NCBI GenBank assembly: GCA_905182195.1
Contig: CAJJAW010000002.1
Location: 1 to 64,000, forward strand
DNA length: 64,000 nt
Origin: Alphaproteobacteria bacterium UBA4588
Lineage (GTDB): Bacteria > Pseudomonadota > Alphaproteobacteria > Rhodobacterales > Rhodobacteraceae
Reading direction: 5' to 3'
The notes below the pieces were generated by a model that saw nothing but the letters and a program-made list of their open reading frames with translations, was not told the DNA's origin and ran no database searches. Both the position numbers and the translations under genes were made by a program. This document shows, in pieces, positions 36,520-46,138 of this stretch; position 1 is the stretch's first letter; every line of letters begins with the position of its first letter.

Positions 36520-37167
36520 CTATTCGCCAGCATCATGCTGCAGGCGGGTAATAAAGGCTTGGCTCAAGTGTTGCCTAACCGCCTGATAGGCCGCAGCTCC
36601 ATTGCGCTCTGAGATCGCTGTAACAATCGCTTGATGCTCATCCAACGCGACTGGGCCACGGCCCTCCACCGCAAGTGATGTCGTGGCTAAGAGCGCCATC
36701 GAGCGGTGCACAAGGTCCAGTTGTTGAACCAGAAACCGGTTATGTGAGGCCAAATGTAATTGCTTGTGGAACCTTTTGTTGGACCGCGACAAAGCAGATG
36801 CATCATGTGTCCACGTCCGGTCAGCGCCTACCATCTGTTGCAATACATCAATCTCTTCTTCAGAGGCATGTTGCGCAGCCAACCGCGCTGCCAATCCTTC
36901 AAGCTCAGTGCGCACTACATAAAGTTCAGCCATCTGGTTATGATCTAAAGACGCCACGATCAAGCTGCGGCCTTCACGGGTCAAAAGACTTTGGGTTTCC
37001 AACCGCTGCAACGCCTCACGGATTGGAGTGCGTGACACGCCAAATCGTTCGGCTAATTCACTTTCAACCAAACGACTACCGGGTTTATAAATGCCCACAT
37101 CTATTGCTTCTAAGATCAGCACATAGGCATCGCGTTGTTCGGATCGTAAAGAGATTGTTGACGTCAT
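36520..37167 (-). CDS. GntR family transcriptional regulator (FadR/FCD type)
   Basis: 215 aa. N-terminal winged helix (YKPGSRLVESELAERFGVSRTPIREALQRLETQSLLTREGRSLIV) and C-terminal all-helical FCD ligand domain (ELEGLAARLAAQHASEEE, RSNKRFHKQLHLASHN, EHQAIVTAI), in which Asp/His residues bind a metal and an organic acid. It probably represses a catabolic or biosynthetic gene. The divergent neighbour is a HAD phosphatase across 100 bp, but the target is unknown. Confidence 0.9.
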   Translation of the reverse strand: MTSTISLRSEQRDAYVLILEAIDVGIYKPGSRLVESELAERFGVSRTPIREALQRLETQSLLTREGRSLIVASLDHNQMAELYVVRTELEGLAARLAAQHASEEEIDVLQQMVGADRTWTHDASALSRSNKRFHKQLHLASHNRFLVQQLDLVHRSMALLATTSLAVEGRGPVALDEHQAIVTAISERNGAAAYQAVRQHLSQAFITRLQHDAGE

Positions 37168-37269
37168 AATAGGCTCTTTTTGGATCAGTTGTTGGAGTAT
37201 GGGCTAGGATGTCCAGCCTAGCAAGCGTTTCGCCATTGATCCTACTGCGCCATTTGGTACCACTACCCC

Positions 37270-37962
37270 ATGAACTTTGATGAATTCCGTAATATCGACA
37301 CATGGATCTTTGATCTCGACAACACGCTGTATCCACCAGAGGTGCGACTGTTTGATCAAATTGAACAAAAAATGCGATACTTTGTGGCTAACTTCCTTGG
37401 TATTAGCCTCGCTGAAGCAGACCTGATGAGGGCGCAATATTGGCGTAGCCATGGCACAACCCTCGCTGGCATGATGGAAAATCACGCAATGCCTCCACAT
37501 GAATTTTTGCGCAATGTGCATGAAATTGATTTCTCAGTCCTGCCATCTTCCCAAAATCTGGCTCAATTAATTTCAGCACTGCCCGGTCGTAAAATCGTTT
37601 ATACTAATGGCACCGAACCCTATGCTAGGAGCGTTCTTGCGGCCCGCGGATTAGAACAAGAGTTTGAGTCTGTCTACGGCATTGAACATGCCAGCTACCA
37701 ACCAAAGCCTCGAGCGGAGGCGTTTCACGAGGTCTTTGCACGTGCAAAAGTGATCCCAAATACGGCCGCAATGTTTGAGGATGACCCACGCAATCTGGAG
37801 GTGCCCGCACATTTGGGGCTAAAAACTATTTTTATTTCCCCAGACCTTATATTTCCAGATTATGTAGACATGGCCCATTCTGATCTTGAAACGTTTTTGT
37901 CACACTTGGTCGCAGCCTGCTTTTCAGAACGGTTTTCCAGCTTAGGTAGCGCGGTATGGTAG
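37270..37962 (+). CDS. Pyrimidine 5'-nucleotidase family HAD hydrolase
   Basis: 230 aa. HAD motif I WIFDLDNTLYPPE, motif II YTNGT, a conserved lysine in YQPKPRAEAF and motif IV FEDDPRNLE. The DLDNTLYP form is that of the pyrimidine 5'-nucleotidase / SDT1-like group, which dephosphorylates UMP and related nucleotides. The stop overlaps the start of the UbiH-type gene (GTATGGTAG), so the two are co-translated. Confidence 0.85.
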   Translation: MNFDEFRNIDTWIFDLDNTLYPPEVRLFDQIEQKMRYFVANFLGISLAEADLMRAQYWRSHGTTLAGMMENHAMPPHEFLRNVHEIDFSVLPSSQNLAQLISALPGRKIVYTNGTEPYARSVLAARGLEQEFESVYGIEHASYQPKPRAEAFHEVFARAKVIPNTAAMFEDDPRNLEVPAHLGLKTIFISPDLIFPDYVDMAHSDLETFLSHLVAACFSERFSSLGSAVW

Positions 37963-39143
37963 ATCATAAAGATATCGTAATTTCAGGCGGTGGCATCGCC
38001 GGTCTGGTGGCTGCCGTAGCCTTTGGCGATGCAGGGTTCGACGTGCTCTGCGTCGATCCAAAACCCCCTGTTACCAACCGCGACACGACTGGCGCAGATC
38101 TGCGCACCACCGCCTATTTGCAACCGGGGCAAACCTTTCTACAGACGATTGGCATCTGGCCTTTGGTCGCAGATCGCAGCGCACCGCTGCAAATCATGCG
38201 GATTGTTGATGCAGCGGGCCCAGATTTGGTCACCAAGGATTTCAACGCTACAGATATCTCGGATGCGCCGTTTGGCTGGAATGTGGGCAATTGGGATATG
38301 CGAGATGGGCTGTTGAGCCGGATTGCGGCGCTTCCCAATGTCGTCTTCGAGCCGGGCCTGTCCACGACCTCCACAAACACCCGCAGCACCGAGGCTCGTG
38401 TCACGCTCAGCGATGGGCGGTTGATTTCTTGTCAGCTGTTGATTGCCGCCGATGGGCGCGACAGCGCAATTCGTAAAACTGCCAGAATTGCAGCCAAACG
38501 CTCAGAGTTTGGCCAATTGGCCTTAAGCTTCGCTGTGACCCATGCCATGGGCCATGATAATATCTCAACCGAGGTCCATAAAGGCGGCGGGCCCTTCACG
38601 CTTGTGCCCCTGCCAGACTTTGAGGGTCAACCCTCTTCGGCAGTGGTTTGGATGGATAAGATCTTGGACATTCAAGCGATGCAGGCCTTGTCTATCGATG
38701 AGTTCAACGCCGAGATAACTGAGCGTTCAGCGGGCGTATTGGGGCCACTCAGCCTAATCACCGCCCGAACAGCTTGGCCGATCATCAGCCAGTTGGCCGG
38801 CAGCTTTTACAGTGAACGGACGGCCTTCATCGCGGAAGCTGCCCACGTGGTGCCCCCCATCGGGGCGCAGGGTTTGAACTTGAGCCTTGGCGATATCGAG
38901 ACCCTGTTGGAGCTGGTGAAAGCATCCCCCGGCGGCATTGGTGAACTTCCAGTGTTGAAAAAATATCACCAGGTCCGCAGGCCCATTGCACAGTCACGAG
39001 TGATCGGTGTTGGCGCGTTGAACCGCGCGTCGAAGGCTGAGGGGCCGGCGGCCACACGCGCGCGGGCTTTGGGGTTGGACGCAATCCACCGGATTGCGCC
39101 GCTCCGCCGTGCTTTGATGCATCTTGGACTGGGAACGCGTTAA
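37956..39143 (+). CDS. UbiH/UbiF/COQ6 family FAD-dependent hydroxylase
   Basis: 395 aa flavoprotein monooxygenase. FAD-binding GGGIAGLVAAVAFGDAGFDVLCVD at the N-terminus, the DG motif LLIAADGRDSAIRK, and the C-terminal GAQGLNLSLGDIETL that contacts the flavin ribityl chain. The family hydroxylates the benzoquinone ring in ubiquinone synthesis, and other ubi genes are not adjacent. It overlaps the HAD gene by 7 nt upstream and the convergent class V aminotransferase by 4 nt. Confidence 0.88.
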   Translation: MVDHKDIVISGGGIAGLVAAVAFGDAGFDVLCVDPKPPVTNRDTTGADLRTTAYLQPGQTFLQTIGIWPLVADRSAPLQIMRIVDAAGPDLVTKDFNATDISDAPFGWNVGNWDMRDGLLSRIAALPNVVFEPGLSTTSTNTRSTEARVTLSDGRLISCQLLIAADGRDSAIRKTARIAAKRSEFGQLALSFAVTHAMGHDNISTEVHKGGGPFTLVPLPDFEGQPSSAVVWMDKILDIQAMQALSIDEFNAEITERSAGVLGPLSLITARTAWPIISQLAGSFYSERTAFIAEAAHVVPPIGAQGLNLSLGDIETLLELVKASPGGIGELPVLKKYHQVRRPIAQSRVIGVGALNRASKAEGPAATRARALGLDAIHRIAPLRRALMHLGLGTR

Positions 39144-40273
39144 GCGGCCAGAATTTGATCTAAGGCGTTTTCCAATCGGGCCACGCTGGCATCCACATCA
39201 TAGAGTTTGTCCAAGCCAAATAGTCCCAAACGGAAACTGCTGTAGGCCGGACCTTCATCGCATTGCAACGGCACGCCCGCTGCAATCTGCAAACCCAAGG
39301 ATGCGAAGGGCTTGCCGGTTTGCATTTCAGGGCTGGAAGCGAAGCTGACCACAACACCCGGCGCGCCAAAACCATCGGCGGCCACAGACGCAAAACCACG
39401 TTCAGCCAAAGCCGCACGAACGCGATTGCCTTGCTCCCATTGCGCGGCTAAAAGTTTTTCAAACCCGTAGGCTTTCGTTTCAATCATCGTATCGCGGAAT
39501 GCAGTGAGGGCGTCAGTTGGCATCGTCGCATGATAGGCATGACCGCCGTTTTCATAGGCTTCCATGATCGACAACCACTTACCCAGATCCACAGCGAAGC
39601 TGTTAGATTGGTTTGCTTTCACTGCCGCCATTCCAGCCTCAGACATCATTACCATGCCCGCAGAGGGCGAGGCGGACCAACCTTTTTGCGGCGCAGAGAT
39701 CAAAAGATCAACGCCAGTGGCGCGCATATCAACCCAAGCACAGCCAGAGGCAATACAATCCAATACGAACAACCCCCCATAAGCGTGCACCGCATCTGTA
39801 ACCGCTTTGATATAGGAGTCGGGCAATATCATTCCAGAGGAGGTTTCCACATGCGGGGCAAAGACCACATCGGGTTGATCGGCAGTGATCTTGGCCACCA
39901 CCTCTTCGATGGGCGCGGGGGCGAAGGCCGCTTGCGCATCATTGCCAGTGCGCCGAGCCTTCATCACGGTTTCGCTTGCAGGAATACCACCCGCCTCAAA
40001 GATTTGCGACCAACGGAAGGAAAACCACCCATTGCGCAGGACCATCACGCGCTTATCAACCGCAATCTGCCGCGCTACAGCTTCCATACCAAAGGTGCCA
40101 CCCCCAGGAACCAAAGCCACCGCATCAGCGGCATAAACCTCTTTGAGGGTCGACGAAATATCGCGCATCACTCCTTGAAATTTCACGCTCATATGGTTCA
40201 GTGAACGATCGGTAAAAACCACAGAATATTCTAACAGGCCATCGGGGTCGACTGTGTTTAGCAAAGCGGGCAT
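39140..40273 (-). CDS. Class V PLP-dependent aminotransferase
   Basis: About 377 aa from the ATG at 40273, chosen for the AGGAG 7 nt upstream; the track start (40354) adds 27 codons. Fold type I/class V: LVPGGGTFGMEAVARQ, FVLDCIASG, and the PLP lysine in LISAPQKGWSASPSAG. It is most like the alanine-glyoxylate/serine-glyoxylate/pyridoxamine-pyruvate aminotransferase group. No pathway partner is adjacent. It stands 90 bp downstream of the Lrp gene on the same strand and could be under its control. Confidence 0.82.
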   Translation of the reverse strand: MPALLNTVDPDGLLEYSVVFTDRSLNHMSVKFQGVMRDISSTLKEVYAADAVALVPGGGTFGMEAVARQIAVDKRVMVLRNGWFSFRWSQIFEAGGIPASETVMKARRTGNDAQAAFAPAPIEEVVAKITADQPDVVFAPHVETSSGMILPDSYIKAVTDAVHAYGGLFVLDCIASGCAWVDMRATGVDLLISAPQKGWSASPSAGMVMMSEAGMAAVKANQSNSFAVDLGKWLSIMEAYENGGHAYHATMPTDALTAFRDTMIETKAYGFEKLLAAQWEQGNRVRAALAERGFASVAADGFGAPGVVVSFASSPEMQTGKPFASLGLQIAAGVPLQCDEGPAYSSFRLGLFGLDKLYDVDASVARLENALDQILAA

Positions 40274-40366
40274 TTGGGGAACTCCTATATCGTTAACCAC
40301 AACATAAATTCCTTCGCCCCGGTATGCACGGTCTATTTTCGATATGCCTTGCACGGCACACCAGTT

Positions 40367-40822
40367 TCATAACGGGCCGCTCAGGCGTTCCTCACTAAGC
40401 AGCACATTGGCCTCAACTTCGCCCACGCCCGGCAATGCCATGATGCGGCGCCGCAAAACCCGCTCAAAATCAGAAATATCACGCGCCACAACCCGCAACC
40501 TGTAATCATAAAGACCCAATACATGCTGCACAGTTTGCACTTCGGGAATAGCCGTCACCGCGCGTTCAAAGTCTTCCAAACTCACCCGCCCTTTGGTGGC
40601 CAGTTTTACGCCAAGAAAGACCGTGACCCCAAATCCAAGTGCCTCCGCATCCAAATCAATCCGCCGGCTCGCCAAGACACCAGCCTCTTGCAACCTCTTG
40701 ATGCGCCGCCATGTCGCGGGTTGGCTTAGACCCAAGCCCCGTCCCAAAGAACCCGCAGATTGAGTCGCATCTTGCGACAGAGCCCGCAACAACGCAAAAT
40801 CAAGATCATCCCAAGGTGTCAT
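40367..40822 (-). CDS. Lrp/AsnC family transcriptional regulator (second of pair)
   Basis: 151 aa. N-terminal HTH (DFALLRALSQDATQSAGSLGRGLGLSQPATWRRIKRLQEAGVL) and C-terminal RAM ligand-binding domain (AIPEVQTVQHVLGLYDYRLRVVARDISDFERVL). Its start overlaps the stop of the upstream Lrp gene by 4 nt (ATGA), so the two are co-translated. Both run divergently from ilvC, which suggests amino-acid-responsive control of branched-chain synthesis. Confidence 0.9.
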   Translation of the reverse strand: MTPWDDLDFALLRALSQDATQSAGSLGRGLGLSQPATWRRIKRLQEAGVLASRRIDLDAEALGFGVTVFLGVKLATKGRVSLEDFERAVTAIPEVQTVQHVLGLYDYRLRVVARDISDFERVLRRRIMALPGVGEVEANVLLSEERLSGPL

Positions 40823-41274
40823 AACGGCAGGGTCTCCGCTGTTTTCAGCGTGGCCACATGCATCAGTGCTTCCAGTTCCGAGATATGGGGCAGGCTCAAA
40901 ATTTCATTTCGGTAGAGCTTTTGGTAGTCAGCCATATCTTTGGCAATCACCGATAGTCGCACATCCACGCGGCCCAGAAACGTTTGAATTGCGGTCACTT
41001 GCCGAATTTCACGCGCCGCGGCTAAAAATTCATCAAAAGCTTTAGCATTGGTTTTATCCAGCGTGAAACGCAGGCTCACCTCTACCGCGTAGCCCAAAAC
41101 CGCCCAATCAATCACGGCATATTGCCCGCGCAAAATACCCTGCGTCTTCAATCGCTCCAAGCGCCGCGCCACAGTGGCGGGTTGCGATTGGCAGCGCTCC
41201 GCCACCTCCGCAATGGGGGCCGCAGGGTCAGATTGGAGAAAGCGCAGAATGCGCCGATCAAGATCATCAAGCAT
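40819..41274 (-). CDS. Lrp/AsnC family transcriptional regulator (first of pair)
   Basis: 151 aa with the same layout as its partner: HTH (LDRRILRFLQSDPAAPIAEVAERCQSQPATVARRLERLKTQGIL) and RAM domain (REIRQVTAIQTFLGRVDVRLSVIAKDMADYQKLY). The two proteins have equal length but differ widely in sequence, consistent with ancient duplication and possible heterodimers. It is divergent from ilvC over 136 bp of AT-rich DNA. Confidence 0.9.
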   Translation of the reverse strand: MLDDLDRRILRFLQSDPAAPIAEVAERCQSQPATVARRLERLKTQGILRGQYAVIDWAVLGYAVEVSLRFTLDKTNAKAFDEFLAAAREIRQVTAIQTFLGRVDVRLSVIAKDMADYQKLYRNEILSLPHISELEALMHVATLKTAETLPL

Positions 41275-42433
<1,159 letters not shown>

Positions 42434-42522
42434 TCTTGCGATGGGCTTTGGCTCATTCTAGGCAGAGGGGCACGGCTATAATGGCTGGGCCCTTTTGAAT
42501 TTCCACACATGAAAGCACGCGC

Positions 42523-43446
42523 ATGACATCTCCTGGATTGATCAACTGGCTACGCATTGCCTTCATCGCTCTAATTTGGGGCGGGGCGTTTATGGTTGTT
42601 CGGGTGGCTCTACGTGATTTTGCGCCGCTGTCCCTGGCTGCGGGGCGGATCACCATTGGCGCACTGTCACTGTATATGCTCATGCGCTGGCGCGGGGTTG
42701 CACTCCCGTCGTTCGCCGATGCTCGGCTTTGGCGCTTTGTGGCATTGGTTGGCCTTCTGTCCAGCGCAATCCCCTTTGCCTTGCTCAGCTGGGGCCAACA
42801 GCATGTGCCTTCAGCTTTTGCCGGGATGACAATGGCGGCTTTGCCGATTTTTGTTTTGCCGCTCGCCCATTTCTTAGTGCCCGGTGAACGGGTCTACATG
42901 CGCAAGATCATCGGATTTAGCGTTGGATTTCTCGGAGCCATTTTGCTGATCGGTACCAGTGGCTTGGGCCTGGCGGAAGGTCCGCTGGAGGCCACAGCCC
43001 GCTTTGCCTGTGTTGCGGCGGCCTTTTGCTATGCCTGTGGCTCCATCGCAACGCGCCAATGCCCACCGGTGAATGAGCTGGCCCTGTCCACCGCCTCACT
43101 GATCGTGGCGGTTTTGATTTTGGTACCGATTGCCTTGGTGGTCGACGGCTGGCCTGCCATGCCAAGCGCCACCGGCTTAGTGGCCATTCTCTACCTCGGG
43201 CTGATCCCTACTGCGCTTGCCTTTATCATCAAAGTTGCGGTGATCCGCAGCGCCGGACCATCTTTTATGACTCTCACAAACTATCAAGTACCTGTTTGGT
43301 CTGTCCTCTTTGGCAGCTTATTTTTAGGGGAAACTCTGCCTGCCACCTTGTTTGTGGCACTGGCCTTGATCCTGCTCGGCGTGGCGATCATCCAAGCGGG
43401 GGTTCTCCGCTCAATTTTCAGCCGCGGACAGCCGCCCAAAGCCTAA
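42523..43446 (+). CDS. EamA/DMT family transporter
   Basis: 307 aa with ten predicted helices in two EamA repeats. N-terminal IALIWGGAFMVVRVAL and the second-half LGLIPTALAFIIKVAVIRSAGPSFMTLTNYQVPVWSVLFGSLFLGETL are characteristic. Substrate unknown; exporters of amino acids or metabolites are typical. Its last 29 nt overlap the convergent end of folP. Confidence 0.88.
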   Translation: MTSPGLINWLRIAFIALIWGGAFMVVRVALRDFAPLSLAAGRITIGALSLYMLMRWRGVALPSFADARLWRFVALVGLLSSAIPFALLSWGQQHVPSAFAGMTMAALPIFVLPLAHFLVPGERVYMRKIIGFSVGFLGAILLIGTSGLGLAEGPLEATARFACVAAAFCYACGSIATRQCPPVNELALSTASLIVAVLILVPIALVVDGWPAMPSATGLVAILYLGLIPTALAFIIKVAVIRSAGPSFMTLTNYQVPVWSVLFGSLFLGETLPATLFVALALILLGVAIIQAGVLRSIFSRGQPPKA

Positions 43447-44404
43447 GCGCCTGGACCGTTGGCAACACGTCGTGCACGCGGATGATTTGAGCGCCCTGCG
43501 CCACCGCAGCCAAAGCCACAGCCACAGATCCCGGCATGCGGTCTTCTGCCTGCTCGGCACCAGAAATTGTGCCAATGAAGCGCTTGCGCGACGCGCCCAA
43601 CAAGATCGGGCAGCCAAGTCCATGGAACAGAGCCAATCCGCGCAACAATGCCAAATTATGCTCTAAGGTTTTACCAAAGCCGATGCCCGGATCCACGATG
43701 ATTTTGTCGCGCGCAATCCCATGCCCCAAAGCAAATTCAATCCGCACGGCAAGGTAGTCATAGACATCCAGCAGCACATCTTCATAGGTGGCATGTTGCT
43801 GCATGGTCTTGGGGTCACTCGGCGCATGCATCAAACAGATAGGCGCGCCCGAACGCGCAGCCAAGCTGGCCATATCTTCGTCAAAGCTCAAAGCAGAGAC
43901 GTCATTGATCCAATCGGCACCTGCCGCCACGGCAGCTTCGGCCACGCTGGCCTTTCTTGTGTCGATAGACAATGGCAGGGCAATCTCTTGCCGCAACTCA
44001 GCCACGGCGGGGACTGTGCGGGCAATCTCATCGGCCACATCCACATAATCCGCCCCGGGTCGCGTGCTTTCTCCACCTATATCCACGATATCGGCTCCGT
44101 CTCGTCGCATGGTTTGCGCATGGGCCATGGCGGCAGCAAGCCTGTCAAACTGACCACCATCAGAGAAGCTGTCGGGTGTGGCGTTGAGAACACCCATGAC
44201 CTGCGGGCGAGACATCCCATCAGTGCCCAAATCCGGACGAGGGTCTGTCAGCCGCTGAAAAGCCTCTTCAGGGATATCGGCAGCCCTGCAAATACGAGGC
44301 TTTGTCCCGCGCTGCAACACTTCGATTTGCGAAAAACGGCACCAACCAACAGCCAGTAAAAACTGGCCCCGCTCTTCAATCAAAGGGCGGTAATAGGCCG
44401 TCAT
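43418..44404 (-). CDS. folP: Dihydropteroate synthase
   Basis: 328 aa, folate pathway enzyme joining pABA to dihydropterin pyrophosphate. TIM-barrel motifs: MGVLNATPDSFSDGGQF, VDIGGESTRPGADYV, WINDVSA, DPGIGFGKTLEHN and GASRKRFIG. It starts with an N-terminal extension of about 60 residues before MGVLNATPD. The start overlaps the folB stop by 4 nt (ATGA), so folB-folP are one operon. The 3' end overlaps the convergent transporter gene. Confidence 0.95.
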   Translation of the reverse strand: MTAYYRPLIEERGQFLLAVGWCRFSQIEVLQRGTKPRICRAADIPEEAFQRLTDPRPDLGTDGMSRPQVMGVLNATPDSFSDGGQFDRLAAAMAHAQTMRRDGADIVDIGGESTRPGADYVDVADEIARTVPAVAELRQEIALPLSIDTRKASVAEAAVAAGADWINDVSALSFDEDMASLAARSGAPICLMHAPSDPKTMQQHATYEDVLLDVYDYLAVRIEFALGHGIARDKIIVDPGIGFGKTLEHNLALLRGLALFHGLGCPILLGASRKRFIGTISGAEQAEDRMPGSVAVALAAVAQGAQIIRVHDVLPTVQALRLWAAVRG

Positions 44405-45324
44405 AGCTTAGCCTGATCGACCTGCGCTTCTCGGGCAATGGCCAACTCACCAGTGGGTGCGGCACCAACAAATACCACCTGCACCGCCTGCATTTCTTTG
44501 GCGAACCATTCCACCAGAGCAGCCATATCTACCATATGGGTGGGCGGCCCATCGACGGCATCCAAAACAATCTTCGACGGAGCCCAAACGCTTATCTGGT
44601 CATGACGCATGCCCCAATCTAGCTCAGTCTTGGTGCAGACAACCACACAACGGTCATCGTGGCTGGCCAACACCCAAGCATTTTGCTCAATCGCCAGCAA
44701 ATCAATGCGGCGTTGCACCATTTTATGTTGAAACACTTGTGGCGGAGCGGTTTGCGGCGTGTCGACACAGATGATCACCGGGCGGTCATTGGTCTCGGCC
44801 GCTGCAACCCAATCCGAAAGATTATCGCCAGATACTACAGAATTAGCCAGAAACAGCACGATGGGATGCGGTGTATCTTCCAATCTGCGCAGACCGGCAT
44901 CCAAAGCCCGTGTCCGTGCTCTGACAATCTCCACGCCCAAATTGCCCGGGCCACGGTCAATTTTCTCAATACGCACGAAAACACGTTGCGCCTGTGGGGC
45001 CAAAAGAATGCGATCTGCAACCCGTTCTGCTAAGGTTTCCAGCAAATTTAGCCGTTCCTCGGAAAGAGCCGCCTCAATAGCTTCGGTGACGCGGTCATAC
45101 GATAAGATCCGGTCAACATCATCTTGAATTTCAGCATTCAAAGGCTGAACTTCAACCACAACATCGAAACGAATACGCTGAGTCGTGCCTCGTTCTGCCT
45201 GAAACGCACCTATTTCAACCGTAATAATATGATCTCTAACAGATATTCGGTCACAAGTACCTAGAGCGGTGGCCTCTGAGCGAGCTAACGGATGCGCAAA
45301 GGCATGTTCAAGATCATCTGTCAT
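44401..45324 (-). CDS. folB: Dihydroneopterin aldolase with a C-terminal extension
   Basis: 307 aa, more than twice the usual 120-aa FolB. Residues about 25-140 are the FolB domain: ISVRDHIITVEIGAFQAERGTTQRIRFDVVVE with the catalytic Glu, LSYDRVTEAI with the conserved Tyr, and VFVRIEKIDRG with the catalytic Lys. The remaining about 165 residues (HPIVLFLANSVVSGDNLSDW...APTGELAIAREAQ) are an alpha/beta segment I do not recognise. The active site looks complete, so aldolase activity is expected. FolB-like proteins of this length occur in Rhodobacterales. Confidence 0.88.
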   Translation of the reverse strand: MTDDLEHAFAHPLARSEATALGTCDRISVRDHIITVEIGAFQAERGTTQRIRFDVVVEVQPLNAEIQDDVDRILSYDRVTEAIEAALSEERLNLLETLAERVADRILLAPQAQRVFVRIEKIDRGPGNLGVEIVRARTRALDAGLRRLEDTPHPIVLFLANSVVSGDNLSDWVAAAETNDRPVIICVDTPQTAPPQVFQHKMVQRRIDLLAIEQNAWVLASHDDRCVVVCTKTELDWGMRHDQISVWAPSKIVLDAVDGPPTHMVDMAALVEWFAKEMQAVQVVFVGAAPTGELAIAREAQVDQAKL

Positions 45325-45374
45325 TTAAATGCTCTCCGGCCCTGACATTACCATAATCGGCGCAGCAGCAGAAT

Positions 45375-46043
45375 TTAATTATCAGCACTGTTTTTAACAG
45401 GTTTATAAAATTTGTGTATCCCAATTGTAGCCGTATGCTCAAAACGTCGCGCCCAAGAAGGTTGGACCGATGTGGTGTGGTAGTAAGTAGCCCCACCACT
45501 CAAATCCCGTATGCCACCGTCGATCATAACCCCAGCAATGCCAACTATCTGGTCATAAACTTCTCTATTAGCGACACGTTCAAGCTTTCCATCGCAGGTA
45601 TAGCTGAACTGGCAGGCATGCTTTCGCCCAGTGCCTTGGTTTACAACCCTACAAATGCTATTGGGAAATTTCGAGCTGTCCACACGATTTAGAATCACTT
45701 CAGCCACCGCAAACTGGCCTTTAACCGGTTCACCACGTGCCTCAAAATACAGAGCTTCTGCCAAACATTTCCATTGGAGGTTTGGCCGGTTTTTAGGACG
45801 CATTGATGTCAGCAAAATACTACGTTCTTTGGGACGCATTGAAGTAAATAAATTGTTTTTTTGTAATGGTATGGATGTGGTAATTAACGATTCAGGCGTC
45901 AGTGTTTTGACAAATTCTTTCAGAAAAAAATGCACATTCAATTCTGCGGCTTCAATAGACCGCAGGACAAAAAGTTGAACCAAAAGCACATAGCATAAAG
46001 TTACCAAAACGGAGCGCATGAAGCCAATCCCCATAGCTAAAAG
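45375..46043 (-). CDS. SleB-type cell wall hydrolase
   Basis: About 222 aa. I prefer the ATG at 46043 (MGIGFMRSVLVTLCYVLLVQLFVLRSIEA), a better secretory signal than the track start at 46103. The C-terminal domain LAEALYFEARGEPVKGQFAVAEVILNRVDSSKFPNSICRVVNQG...CQFSYTCDGK is the Hydrolase_2/SleB fold with the catalytic Glu in YFEARGE. Expected to cut peptidoglycan in the periplasm; in Rhodobacterales SleB-like enzymes are not spore-linked. Confidence 0.85.
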   Translation of the reverse strand, partial: LLAMGIGFMRSVLVTLCYVLLVQLFVLRSIEAAELNVHFFLKEFVKTLTPESLITTSIPLQKNNLFTSMRPKERSILLTSMRPKNRPNLQWKCLAEALYFEARGEPVKGQFAVAEVILNRVDSSKFPNSICRVVNQGTGRKHACQFSYTCDGKLERVANREVYDQIVGIAGVMIDGGIRDLSGGATYYHTTSVQPSWARRFEHTATIGIHKFYKPVKNSADN

Positions 46044-46138
46044 TTCCCAGCAGTCTATTCGGCTATAAGAAAATATGCAGGTTACGTCTAGTGACTGCGT
46101 CAAAAGTAAATTATTTTGACTGGAATGCGACCTTTACA

